From contig JAFAWY010000044.1 of assembly GCA_019241525.1 (NCBI GenBank), positions 1 through 35,280 of the forward strand: 35,280 nt of DNA, read 5' to 3'. The notes below the pieces were generated by a model. That model ran no database searches. It was given only the letters and a program-made list of their open reading frames with translations, and was not told the origin of the DNA. Of the stretch, positions 23,927 to 32,309 are shown piece by piece (positions within the stretch are counted from its first letter, which is position 1; each line of letters starts with the position of its first letter). The DNA is from Pseudonocardiales bacterium (GTDB lineage Bacteria > Actinomycetota > Actinomycetes > Mycobacteriales > Pseudonocardiaceae). The position numbers and the translations under genes were made by a program.

Positions 23927-25138
23927 GTGGCTGCAGCGCGCGATCACAGCTACGAGCGGCGCAAGAATGCGGGCAAGGGCTCGGCCCGCAGGACTGGGCA
24001 CCACGTGCTCGTTGCTCAACCGCATACCCGGGACGAGGGACCCGTCGCCATTGCCGAAGCCGTGGCCGCTCAGATGAGCACAGCAGAGCATGCGCTTGGC
24101 CGACCCGGCAGACCGGTCAATCGTCGATCACCATTCTTTGTTGGGATGACCGCCACCGCGGGAGTCGCCGCCATGGCCGGCGTAGTCGAAATGATCATCA
24201 CTGTACGTGACGTCTTGGTCCTGATCGGGCTGGCGCTGTTCCTGGCCATCGGCCTTGAGCCGGCGGTGTCGGCGATGAGCCGGCGCAAGATTCCGCGATG
24301 GGCGGCGGTGACCATTGCGCTGGTAACAGGGTTGGCAGTGGTGGGCGGGTTCCTGGCTGCGGCGGTCCCTCCGTTGGCCCGACAGGCTAGCCAGTTCCTC
24401 ACGCAAGCTCCGGCCATGCTGCCCCGGGTATTCGGTCACAACTCGGTTCTGGGCCAGCTCGATGACCGCTTCCACCTGCAGCCACGGTTACAGCAGATGC
24501 TCAGCGGGGACGGCTCTGGACTGGTCAACGGCTTGCTGGGCGCCGGCCAGGTGGTGTTCAGTGCCTTGTCCGGCACACTCATCGTGATCGTGCTGACCGT
24601 CTATTTCCTGGCCGATTTGCCCCGCATCCGCGCGAACCTTTACCGGTTGGTGCCGCATTCCCGGCGCCCGCGCGCGATCCTGCTCGGGGACGAGATCTTC
24701 GCCAAGGTCGGCGGTTACGTACTGGGCAACCTGCTGATCTCGTTGATTGCCGGTGTGCTCACGTTCGTCGCTGTGCTGCTGGTAGGGCTGCCGTACCCAC
24801 TGTTGTTGAGCATTTTCGTCGCACTTCTAGACCTTGTTCCGGTGATCGGATCGACCATCGCGGGTGGGGTGGTGTGCCTGGTCGCCCTGAGTGTGTCGCT
24901 ACCTGCGTGCGCAGCCGTCACGGGATTTTTTGTGGCTTACCGGCTGGTGGAAGACTACCTGCTCGTGCCCAGGATCATCGGTCGGGTACTCAAGGTGCCG
25001 GCCCTGATAACAGTCGTGGCGGTACTGGTGGGCGGCGCCCTCCTAGGCATTGTCGGCGCGCTTGTCGCCATTCCGGTTGCGGCCGCGCTGCTGCTATTGG
25101 CCCGCGAGGTGCTCTTCCCTCGCCTCGACCAGGCTTGA
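23927..25138 (+). CDS. AI-2E family transporter (PerM/YdiK type)
   Basis: 403 aa. About eight membrane segments occur after a 70-residue hydrophilic N-terminus rich in Arg and His. Family features include the RKIPRWAAVTIAL loop, a central extracytoplasmic segment with predicted helices (QASQFLTQAPAML) and the late LLVGLPYPLLLSIFVALLDL and PVIGSTIAG motifs. The family includes AI-2 exporter TqsA and Na+/H+ antiporter-like members, so the substrate is uncertain. GTG 23927 has a GAAGGGA ribosome site 8 bases upstream. Same strand as the Hsp70-propeller gene, 102 bp downstream, with no clear promoter between. Confidence 0.88.
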   Translation: MAAARDHSYERRKNAGKGSARRTGHHVLVAQPHTRDEGPVAIAEAVAAQMSTAEHALGRPGRPVNRRSPFFVGMTATAGVAAMAGVVEMIITVRDVLVLIGLALFLAIGLEPAVSAMSRRKIPRWAAVTIALVTGLAVVGGFLAAAVPPLARQASQFLTQAPAMLPRVFGHNSVLGQLDDRFHLQPRLQQMLSGDGSGLVNGLLGAGQVVFSALSGTLIVIVLTVYFLADLPRIRANLYRLVPHSRRPRAILLGDEIFAKVGGYVLGNLLISLIAGVLTFVAVLLVGLPYPLLLSIFVALLDLVPVIGSTIAGGVVCLVALSVSLPACAAVTGFFVAYRLVEDYLLVPRIIGRVLKVPALITVVAVLVGGALLGIVGALVAIPVAAALLLLAREVLFPRLDQA

Positions 25139-25146
25139 CCGCGAGC

Positions 25147-25173
25147 GTTTACGCAATGAGATTCAATGGGTAA
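25147..25173 (+). promoter_or_regulatory. SigB/SigF-type promoter before the DUF4235 gene
   Basis: GTTT (25147-25150), a 17-bp spacer and GGGTAA (25168-25173) fit the actinobacterial SigB/SigF consensus (GTTT, 15-17 bp, GGGTA). The implied leader is about 60 bases. I found no other match this good in the intergenic regions of the window. It links this gene tentatively to partner-switching regulation such as that encoded at 15-19 kb. Confidence 0.6.
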
Positions 25174-25243
25174 CACTAGGTAACCGACGGCGAGGCGGGC
25201 GCTCCTCCAAGGCGCCGGGAGACGCTGGAGAAGGGAATGGGCA

Positions 25244-25645
25244 ATGGTTCAACTACGCAGGTCGACCAGCCAAGTCAAGGAACGCGGCGCCGACCTGACC
25301 CAAGATGGATTGGTAGCGCGGCTGGTCAAAGGTGGCAGTGCGGTAGCCAATCGCGCTCGGGGAACTTCCACGCATGACGCTCCCGACAACGTGATGTTCA
25401 CGCTGGTAAGCATGGCCAGCGGGATCCTTGGTGGGGCGCTGGCTGGTGCCGTCTTCAACCGCGTGTGGCGGGCCGTATCCGGCACTGACGATGTGCCCGA
25501 GCCCACCGCGTTGGATCGCAGCATTGGAGAAGTACTGATCGCGGGAGTGTTGCAGGGGGCGGTGTTCGGGTTGGTGAAAGCCATCGTTGGGCGGACCGCT
25601 GCGGCAAGTTACCGCCAGTTCACCGGCTACGACCCGAGGCGCTGA
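25244..25645 (+). CDS. DUF4235 membrane protein
   Basis: 133 aa with two hydrophobic segments (MASGILGGALAGAVFNRVW and GVLQGAVFGLVKAIVG) and conserved DUF4235 features. A basic N-terminus of about 45 residues precedes them. The family is common in actinobacteria and of unknown function, often associated with stress regulons. ATG 25244 is preceded by GAGAAGGGA. It is followed 12 bp later by the large perfect inverted repeat, likely its terminator. Confidence 0.88.
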   Translation: MVQLRRSTSQVKERGADLTQDGLVARLVKGGSAVANRARGTSTHDAPDNVMFTLVSMASGILGGALAGAVFNRVWRAVSGTDDVPEPTALDRSIGEVLIAGVLQGAVFGLVKAIVGRTAAASYRQFTGYDPRR

Positions 25646-25657
25646 ATCGGCTTCCGG

Positions 25658-25723
25658 CCGCAGTCTGGATGCAGGCTGCTGTTTTTCGGGCGCTCAAAAC
25701 AGCAGCCTGCATCCAGACTGCGG
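25658..25723. repeat. Perfect 28-bp inverted repeat, copy 2 of the hairpin element
   Basis: Arms 25658-25685 and 25696-25723 are perfectly complementary around a 10-base loop. The arm begins CCGCAGTCTGGATGCA, identical to the core of the element at 14019-14084, and ends in TTTT/AAAA. No U-tract follows the right arm. It sits between the DUF4235 gene and the ABC permease on the same strand and could terminate transcription, but the shared stem sequence points to a dispersed repeat family. Confidence 0.9.
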
Positions 25724-25752
25724 GTAAGCGGGCCCTGACAGGGCGACTTACG

Positions 25753-26709
25753 ATGCCCCGGATGTCTGGGCAAGCGCATGCGGGCACAGCGATCCAGGGC
25801 CGGTCACTGCGGCAGATCGCGTGGGGGGGCCTCAAGCGGGACAAGGTGGCGCTGGGCGGCGGGGTCGCCGTCGTCACCTTGATGCTGGTGGCGATCTTCG
25901 CGCCGGTGATCGTCGCGGCGCTCGGGCATCCGCCGCTGGAATTCCATTACGACAAGGTGGATCCTGACCTGCAGGTCCCCCGCGGCCCCTTCGGCGGCAT
26001 CAGCCCGGATTTCCTCTTCGGCGCCGAACCCGTCAACGGTCGCGACGTGTTCAGCCGGGTCGTCTACGGCTCGCGGATCTCGCTGCTCATCGCGTTCCTG
26101 GCGACCATGCTGTCGGTGTTACTGGGCACCGTGCTGGGCGTCGTCGCCGGGTATTTCGGAGGCTGGGTAGACACGCTGATCAGCCGGACGATGGATGTGT
26201 TCCTGGCCTTCCCGCTGCTGCTGTTCGCGATCGCGCTGGCCGGAGTGGTACCGGATCGGGCGTTTGGCCTGGCCGGCGATACCCTGCGCATCGCGTTGAT
26301 GGTGTTCATCATCGGGTTTTTCAACTGGCCCTACATCGGCCGGATCATCCGCGGGCAGGCGCTGTCGTTGCGCGAACGCGAGTTCGTCGACGCCGCGCGC
26401 AGCCTCGGCGCCGGCAGCCCGCGGATCCTGTTCATCGAGATGCTGCCCAACCTGGCCGCGCCGATTCTGGTCTACTCGACGTTGCTGATCCCGACGAACA
26501 TCCTGTTCGAGGCGGCGCTGTCGTTCCTCGGCGTTGGCGTGCGCCCACCGACTCCCACCTGGGGCGGGATGCTCTCCGACGCCACGCACTGGTTCCAGAT
26601 CGCGCCGAACTTCATGCTCTTTCCCGGGCTGGCGATCTTCGTGACCGTGCTGGCGTTCAACTTGTTCGGCGACGGCCTGCGCGATGCGCTGGATCCACGC
26701 TCGCGATGA
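25753..26709 (+). CDS. ABC transporter permease, oligopeptide/dipeptide type (DppC-like)
   Basis: 318 aa. An N-terminal OppC_N-type segment with one membrane helix is followed by the BPD_transp domain with the EAA loop in EFVDAARSLGAG. Other family features are LLGTVLGVVAGYFGGWVDTL and, near the end, SFLGVGVRPPTPTWG. It forms the membrane channel of a peptide importer with the DppB-like subunit. ATG 25753 is chosen; ATG 25762 is possible, and the upstream open frame runs through the hairpin element. Its stop overlaps the binding-protein gene (ATGA). Confidence 0.92.
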   Translation: MPRMSGQAHAGTAIQGRSLRQIAWGGLKRDKVALGGGVAVVTLMLVAIFAPVIVAALGHPPLEFHYDKVDPDLQVPRGPFGGISPDFLFGAEPVNGRDVFSRVVYGSRISLLIAFLATMLSVLLGTVLGVVAGYFGGWVDTLISRTMDVFLAFPLLLFAIALAGVVPDRAFGLAGDTLRIALMVFIIGFFNWPYIGRIIRGQALSLREREFVDAARSLGAGSPRILFIEMLPNLAAPILVYSTLLIPTNILFEAALSFLGVGVRPPTPTWGGMLSDATHWFQIAPNFMLFPGLAIFVTVLAFNLFGDGLRDALDPRSR

Positions 26710-28454
26710 AGGGACAAGACAACGAGATGGGCACGAATCGCCGAGTCGCTGTGCTGGCCACACTAGCCGTACTGATACTCGTCGGGTGCGGCGGCCCAGG
26801 TCCGGCCGGGGCCAATAGCGGCACGTCAGGCGGCATCCATAATCCCTCTGACGGCAGGGGCGGCACCCTGCGTTACGCCAACTCTGGTGACTGGGATTCA
26901 CTCGACCCGGCTGATACCTATTACGCCTATTCGTGGAACTTTGCCCGGCTCTACGGGCGGTCACTGGTGATGTTCAAATCGGCTCCGGGCGCGCAGGGCG
27001 CCACGCTCGTACCCGATCTGGCCGAGTCACTCGGTCGCTCGAGCAACGACGCCAAAACCTGGACCTACACCCTGCGCCCCGGGGTGAGATTCGAAGATGG
27101 CACACCGGTGACCAGCAGGGACGTCAAGTACGCGGTCGAACGCTCGCTGGACAAAGCGACGTTTCCGAACGGGCCGACGTATTTCAATGATGTGTTAGAC
27201 CTGCATGGCTACACCAGCCCGTACGCCGATCCCGATCCTGACAAGCTGGGCCTGAGAGCGATCGAGACCCCGGACGACCGGACCATCGTGTTTCACCTGC
27301 GCAAGGCGTTCAGCGGTTTCGATTATCTCGCGCAGACCCCGGCCACCATGCCGGTACCGCGGGCCAAAGACACCGGGTCGAAGTACAAAGAGCACGTCGT
27401 GTCCACTGGCCCATATCTGTTTCAGACCAACGAACTGGCCAAGCGGTTCACCATGGTCCGCAACCCACAATGGGATGCGGCCACCGACCCCAACCGCCGC
27501 CCGCTACCTGACGGGATCACCGTCGACCTGAACGTCAACGCTGACGACGTTGATAACCGGCTGCTGTCTGGGGATCTTGACGTCTCGATCGAGGGCTCCG
27601 GTGTGGGGCCATCGGCGCAGGGCCGTGTCCTTGGCTATCAGGCCCGGCGCGCCAACACTGATTCTGCGTCGGTGGCTCGGCTGTGGTTCACCGCGTTGAA
27701 CTCTGATGTCGCGCCGTTGAACAACGTCCACTGCCGCAAGGCGGTGCTGTACGCCACAGACCGGGCCGGCTACCAGCGCGCTTACGGCGGCCCTACCGGC
27801 GGTGAGATCGCGACGAACATGTTGCCGCCGGTGATCCCGGGTGCGCAGCGTTTCGATCTGTACCCCTCCCCCAAGCACCTGGGCGACATCGCCAAGGCCA
27901 AAGACGAGCTCGTGCAGTGCGGAGCACCGGGCGGTTTCGCCACCAGCATCTCCTACCGCGCCGAGCGGCCTAAGGAAAAAGCCACTGCCGAGGCGTTGCA
28001 GCAGTCGCTGGCCCGAGCCGGGATCAACCTGGAGATCAAGCCGTACCCGCTGGCCGACTACCTGCGCCTGTACGCCGGTAAGCCGGATTTCGCCAAGGCC
28101 AACAACCTCGGCCTGATCGTTTACGGCTGGGGGGCGGACTGGCCCGATGGCTACGGGTTCCTGTCCCAGATCGTCGACAGCCGGGTCATCCGGCCCACCG
28201 GGGGCAACTCCAACCTCGGCATCAGGGACCCGGCGATCGACCAGATGCTGGACCAGGCGCTGGTGACCACCGACGCTGTGGCCCGTCAACAGATCTGGGT
28301 GAACATCGACCGCAAGGTCATGGAGGATGCCTTCGCCCTGCCTGGTGTGTGGGCCAAGGGCCTGCTCTACCGGCCGCCGAACCTGACCAATGTGTTCATC
28401 TCCGACGGCTTCCAGATGTATGACTACCTGGCGCTGGGCACCACACGGAGATAG
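26706..28454 (+). CDS. Peptide-type ABC transporter substrate-binding lipoprotein
   Basis: 582 aa SBP_bac_5 family protein. A lipobox LVGC (Cys28) after a hydrophobic signal anchors it outside the membrane. Typical features are YGRSLVMFK near the N-terminus, WTYTLRPGVRFEDGTPVTSR, and the Trp-rich YGWGADWPDGYG near the C-terminus. The ligand (peptide, metal-chelate or other) cannot be told. ATG 26706 overlaps the DppC-like stop; ATG 26727 is a weaker alternative. Gene order permease-binding protein-permease-ATPase is unusual compared with the common binding-protein-first arrangement. Confidence 0.92.
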   Translation: MKGQDNEMGTNRRVAVLATLAVLILVGCGGPGPAGANSGTSGGIHNPSDGRGGTLRYANSGDWDSLDPADTYYAYSWNFARLYGRSLVMFKSAPGAQGATLVPDLAESLGRSSNDAKTWTYTLRPGVRFEDGTPVTSRDVKYAVERSLDKATFPNGPTYFNDVLDLHGYTSPYADPDPDKLGLRAIETPDDRTIVFHLRKAFSGFDYLAQTPATMPVPRAKDTGSKYKEHVVSTGPYLFQTNELAKRFTMVRNPQWDAATDPNRRPLPDGITVDLNVNADDVDNRLLSGDLDVSIEGSGVGPSAQGRVLGYQARRANTDSASVARLWFTALNSDVAPLNNVHCRKAVLYATDRAGYQRAYGGPTGGEIATNMLPPVIPGAQRFDLYPSPKHLGDIAKAKDELVQCGAPGGFATSISYRAERPKEKATAEALQQSLARAGINLEIKPYPLADYLRLYAGKPDFAKANNLGLIVYGWGADWPDGYGFLSQIVDSRVIRPTGGNSNLGIRDPAIDQMLDQALVTTDAVARQQIWVNIDRKVMEDAFALPGVWAKGLLYRPPNLTNVFISDGFQMYDYLALGTTRR

Positions 28455-28456
28455 CA

Positions 28457-29470
28457 GTGGGCATCTACATCGTGCGCCGGATGATCGCGGCAGTGTGGCT
28501 GCTGTTGATCGTCACCGCGGCCACGTTCGTCGTGTTCTTTCTGGTGCCCCGGCTGGCCGGGGCTACGCCGGACGACCTCGCTTCGCGCTACGCCGGCCGG
28601 ACCGCCTCTCCCGAGGTGATCCACCAGATCGCGATCAAGCTGGGATTCACCGATCCGATCTGGGTACAGTACGGCCGGTTCGTCAAGGGCCTGGTGCTGG
28701 GCGCCGACTACAGCACCGGACCGACCACGGTGCACTGTCCGGCGCCATGCCTCGGGTATTCCTTCCTCACCCAGAACCCTGTGCTGCCCGACCTGCTCGA
28801 TCGGCTGCCGGTGACGATGTCGCTGGCGGCCGGCGGGGCGCTGATCTGGCTGCTCGCCGGGGTATCGACAGGCGTGATCTCGGCGCTGCACCGGGGGAGT
28901 GTCTTCGATCGCGCCGCGATGGGTGTCGCGCTGGCAGGGGTCTCGTTGCCGATCTTTTTCACCGGGCTGCTGGCGTTGTCTGTCTTCAGCTACTGGCTGG
29001 GCATCACCGCACCAGGAGGCAGCTATACGCCCATCAACGAAAACCCGCTGCACTGGGCGTATGACCTACTGCTGCCGTGGATCACGCTGGCGTTCCTCTA
29101 CGCCGCCGGCTACGCCCGGCTGACCAGGGCGGGCATGCTCGACACCATGGGCGAGGACTTCATCCGGACCGCCCGCGCCAAGGGGCTGCCCGAGCGCACC
29201 GTGGTGCTCAGGCACGGGTTGCGTGCCGCGCTCACCCCGATTTTGACGATCTTCGGGATCGATCTCGGTTTGTTGCTCGGGGGTGCGATCCTCACCGAGA
29301 GCACGTACTCGCTGCCCGGAATCGGCAAGTACTCAGTCGACGCAGTAGTCAACAATGATCTGCCGAAGGTGCTCGGGGTGGTGCTGGTCGGCAGCATGTT
29401 CATCATCGTGGCCAACCTGGTCGTGGATCTGCTCTACGCCGTGGTCGATCCAAGGGTGCGGTATCAATGA
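28457..29470 (+). CDS. ABC transporter permease, oligopeptide/dipeptide type (DppB-like)
   Basis: 337 aa, about six membrane segments. The N-terminus MGIYIVRRMIAAVWLLLIVT and the EAA region EDFIRTARAKGLPERTVVLR identify a DppB/OppB-type subunit. The periplasmic-side loop carries two Cys (VHCPAPCLGY), not typical of the family and possibly a disulfide. GTG 28457 follows 2 bp after the binding-protein stop. The stop overlaps the ATPase gene (ATGA). Confidence 0.92.
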   Translation: MGIYIVRRMIAAVWLLLIVTAATFVVFFLVPRLAGATPDDLASRYAGRTASPEVIHQIAIKLGFTDPIWVQYGRFVKGLVLGADYSTGPTTVHCPAPCLGYSFLTQNPVLPDLLDRLPVTMSLAAGGALIWLLAGVSTGVISALHRGSVFDRAAMGVALAGVSLPIFFTGLLALSVFSYWLGITAPGGSYTPINENPLHWAYDLLLPWITLAFLYAAGYARLTRAGMLDTMGEDFIRTARAKGLPERTVVLRHGLRAALTPILTIFGIDLGLLLGGAILTESTYSLPGIGKYSVDAVVNNDLPKVLGVVLVGSMFIIVANLVVDLLYAVVDPRVRYQ

Positions 29471-30492
29471 GCCCGTTGCTGGAGGTGCGCGATCTACGGG
29501 TGCACTTCCCGACCGAGGATGGCGTGGTCAAGGCCGTCGACGGGCTGTCGCTGCAGCTGGAGCGTGGCCGGCGGCTGGGCATCGTCGGGGAGTCGGGCTC
29601 CGGCAAGAGCGCGGCCGCCTTGGCAATCATGGGCCTGCACCAGCCGGGCACCGCGCGGATCTCCGGGGAGATCTGGCTCGACAGCACCGAGTCAGGCAGG
29701 GCCGACCTCGTCAGGGCCGGGGCAGAGCAGGTACGCAAGTTACGCGGCCGGACCATGGCGATGATCTTTCAAGATCCGCTCTCGGCGCTGCACCCGTACT
29801 ACACCGTCGGGCACCAGATCGTCGAGGCGTACCGGCTGCACCATGACGTCAGCAAGCAGCGTGCATACCGGCACGCGGTGGAACTACTGGATCGGGTCGG
29901 GATCCCGCAGTCGGGCTCACGCGTCGATGACTACCCGCATCAGTTTTCCGGTGGCATGCGGCAGCGGGTGATGATCGCGATGATGCTGTCGTGCAACCCT
30001 GACTTGCTGATCGCTGATGAGCCCACGACTGCACTCGATGTCACCGTGCAGGCCCAGATCCTGGATCTGATCCGCGACCTGCCCGCCGCGGTACTGGTGA
30101 TCTCGCACGACCTGGGTGTGGTCGCTGAGCTCGCCGACGACATCCTGGTGATGTACGCGGGCCGGGCCGTCGAGTACGGGCCAGCAAGCGACGTGTTCGC
30201 CGCGCCCCAGCACCCGTACACCTGGGGCCTGCTCGGCTCGATGCCGCGCTGGGACCGCACCCGATCGCAGCGGCTGGCACCGATCCCCGGCACCCCGCCG
30301 AGCCTGATCAACATCCCCCCCGGCTGCCCTTTTCACCCGCGTTGCCGCTACGCCGAGCTCACCGGAGGTCAGGCGACATCGGTGCGGCCCGAACTGCGCC
30401 CCGCCGGGTCGCCCGAGCACCTGGTTGCCTGCCACCTACCCAACCCCCGGCGGGCACAGATCCTTGCCGACGAGATCCGGCCGACGCTCTAA
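29467..30492 (+). CDS. ABC transporter ATP-binding protein, oligopeptide type (DppD-like)
   Basis: 341 aa. Walker A GESGSGKS (41-48), signature FSGGMRQRV, Walker B LLIADEPTTALD and the C-terminal oligopeptide-family Cys motif CPFHPRCRY are all present, so it should be functional. It energises the importer encoded upstream. Peptide importers usually use two different ATPases (DppD and DppF); only this one is here, so it may work as a homodimer or with a distant partner. The operon ends here, followed by a decayed Tn3-family fragment. Confidence 0.93.
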   Translation: MSPLLEVRDLRVHFPTEDGVVKAVDGLSLQLERGRRLGIVGESGSGKSAAALAIMGLHQPGTARISGEIWLDSTESGRADLVRAGAEQVRKLRGRTMAMIFQDPLSALHPYYTVGHQIVEAYRLHHDVSKQRAYRHAVELLDRVGIPQSGSRVDDYPHQFSGGMRQRVMIAMMLSCNPDLLIADEPTTALDVTVQAQILDLIRDLPAAVLVISHDLGVVAELADDILVMYAGRAVEYGPASDVFAAPQHPYTWGLLGSMPRWDRTRSQRLAPIPGTPPSLINIPPGCPFHPRCRYAELTGGQATSVRPELRPAGSPEHLVACHLPNPRRAQILADEIRPTL

Positions 30493-30565
30493 AGCTCCAC
30501 CATCGACCCGGCGCTGGTTCGCGGGGTGGTCCGGTGCGCCTGGTGGCAGACGCATGCCGGCCGGC

Positions 30566-30816
30566 GTGGTGCCCGCGGTGCAGGCCAACCGCGCGCTGCC
30601 CACGCGCGCGGTTGGCCGCGACGCATGCGTGATGTGCGTGCTCGAACTGCTGTTTACAGCGCTCAAACGCCGCGACGTGTTCGCCCGGCTGCTCGACAGA
30701 CCGCGCTGGGAGACGATGGCCACGACGTGCCGGCTGGATTGAGTCTCGCCGAGCCGGTGGGAGAGCATCTGGGCTCGCTGTGTCGGTCCTCCGCTCTGTC
30801 AGCTACGGCGAAGTGA
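30566..30816 (+). pseudogene. Tn3-family transposase fragment, frameshifted
   Basis: One frame reads RALPTRAVGRDACVMCVLEL then LFTALKRRDVFA and ends with LDRPRWETMATTCRLD and a stop at 30740-30742. The adjacent frame continues with GLSLAEPVGEHLGSLCRSSA to 30816. This resembles the Tn3 transposase block with pattern R.AY.LCVLEQL...LRRRDVFV...W, then CR.LGLS..P.EHL. A frameshift and probably an internal deletion after DVFA mark it as a remnant. No Tn3 terminal repeats were seen. The region 30493-30891 contains nothing else I can support. Confidence 0.55.
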
Positions 30817-30891
30817 TACGTAGCTCGCTGTCATCGCGGTATCGCCGGGGCGGAAACAGGTAACAGGCGTGATCGTTGTGATACCGGGCTC

Positions 30892-31680
30892 TCAGGTCAT
30901 GGCGCTTTTGATGATGGCAAACGGGGCACCGAAGGGATCGAGGAACATGGCCAGGCGGCCGATGCCCTCCGCGTCGGCGGGTGGAATGAGGACGGTGGCT
31001 CCGGCCTCAACGGCGATGGCGGCCGTGGCGTCGCAGTCGCGCACCTCGAAGTACGGATGCCACTCGGACCTGGATCCTGCGTCGAGATTTTCCTGGGGCA
31101 GCTGCATCAGCCCGCCGTGGGCCGCCTCCTCGCCGGTGCCCGACGGACGCAGGACCGAATAGGTTAGGCCCCCGCCCATCTCCATATCGGTCGCCTGCCA
31201 GGAGAACACGGAGCGGTAGAACTCCCCCGCCGCAGTGGCGTCGATGGTGTACAGCTCTGTCCAGGACAGGGCGCCAGGGGTATTGACGGCTTCCAGGCCG
31301 TTGGTCTCGCGGGGCTGCCAGACGGCGAAGTCCGCGCCGGTGGGGTCGGTGAAGCCGGCCATCCGTCCGTACGCGAATACGTCCATCGGGGGTACGCGGG
31401 TGGTGCCGCCGGCCTCTTCCACGATCTTGGCGGTGGCGTCGGCGTCAGGAGTGTGGAAATACACCGTCCAGGAGGCGCCCGCGCCCTCTTCGGTGAGGGG
31501 GCCGAGGCCCGCGACCGTGTTGCCGTCGAGCAGAAAGAAACCGTAGCCACCCGCGTCTGGTCCAGCGGAATGGAATTCCCAGCCTAGGACGGCGGAGTAG
31601 AACGCACAGCTCGCATCGAGGTCGGGACTGCCCAGATCGAGCCAGTTCGGAGCGCCCGGCATATACGTGGTCGTCAGCAT
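30892..31680 (-). CDS. Two-domain VOC (glyoxalase/bleomycin-resistance fold) protein
   Basis: 262 aa. Two VOC modules: first with GAPNWLDLGSPDLDASCAFY and FTDPTGADFAVWQ, second with GALSWTELYTIDA and FLDPFGAPFAIIK. It resembles mycobacterial Rv0577 (CFP30B), also a two-module VOC protein of uncertain activity. A catalytic function is not evident; metal-binding His/Glu positions are not all recognisable. ATG 31680 has a GAAGGG ribosome site 6 bases upstream; the longer open frame to 31929 is rejected. It is isolated, with a decayed or empty interval on each side. Confidence 0.88.
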   Translation of the reverse strand: MLTTTYMPGAPNWLDLGSPDLDASCAFYSAVLGWEFHSAGPDAGGYGFFLLDGNTVAGLGPLTEEGAGASWTVYFHTPDADATAKIVEEAGGTTRVPPMDVFAYGRMAGFTDPTGADFAVWQPRETNGLEAVNTPGALSWTELYTIDATAAGEFYRSVFSWQATDMEMGGGLTYSVLRPSGTGEEAAHGGLMQLPQENLDAGSRSEWHPYFEVRDCDATAAIAVEAGATVLIPPADAEGIGRLAMFLDPFGAPFAIIKSAMT

Positions 31681-32309
31681 GGTGTGGCCCTTCGCCGTTG
31701 TTTTTCGCCGGGTCCCGGGGTCCGGCACCGGCGCGCAGAGACCGTACCTGCGGTGACAGCCCCCCTGTGGTGGGCGGTGTTGCGCAGGGCCGGCCTTGCC
31801 TGGGCGGATGACCAAGTGCAGACGTTTTCGTGAGCTGGGGACTGAGCATCTGAGACACGTCAGCGGCATGTGCAGACATCCAGGATTCGGCGCTTCAGCT
31901 GATAACGAAAAGATATCCAGTGCCCGCATTGGCTCGCTCTGACGCCGTGTCCTAGCCTCGGCGAGGACCGTGGGCGCAAGCGGCCCTGGTCGCCCCCAAG
32001 CACTAATCGCGGGTGGACGGCTTCAGGGATAGCTCGATGCACTGTCACACTTCAAGGTCGGCTAAGCCGTCTCAGACCGTCCCATCCATATTCCAACATC
32101 CCAGTGACCAGCTCCCGGCGACGCCACCTCTCACCTCTTGTGCGCGCTGTCACCATGTCACGGTGACGCATCCGGTCCCCAGCGGCGCAACCGCCTAGGT
32201 AAGCTCACGCCGCCGGGCCACCCTCCGAACACATGCAGGCCGACGACCAGCCCAGCGGCTACTACAACGAAGCAGTGCACCGCAGGCAGCGGCGGGGAAT
32301 GCTGGGTTT
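31681..32309. other. Gene-poor interval, possible mobile-element end
   Basis: No coding frame with a ribosome site or homology is seen. Two similar words, AGTGCAGACGTTTT (about 31815) and TGTGCAGACATCC (about 31870), flank GGGACTGAGCATCTGAGACA, a pattern reminiscent of IS21-type insertion-sequence ends. I cannot confirm this by eye. The rest is featureless. Confidence 0.3.
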
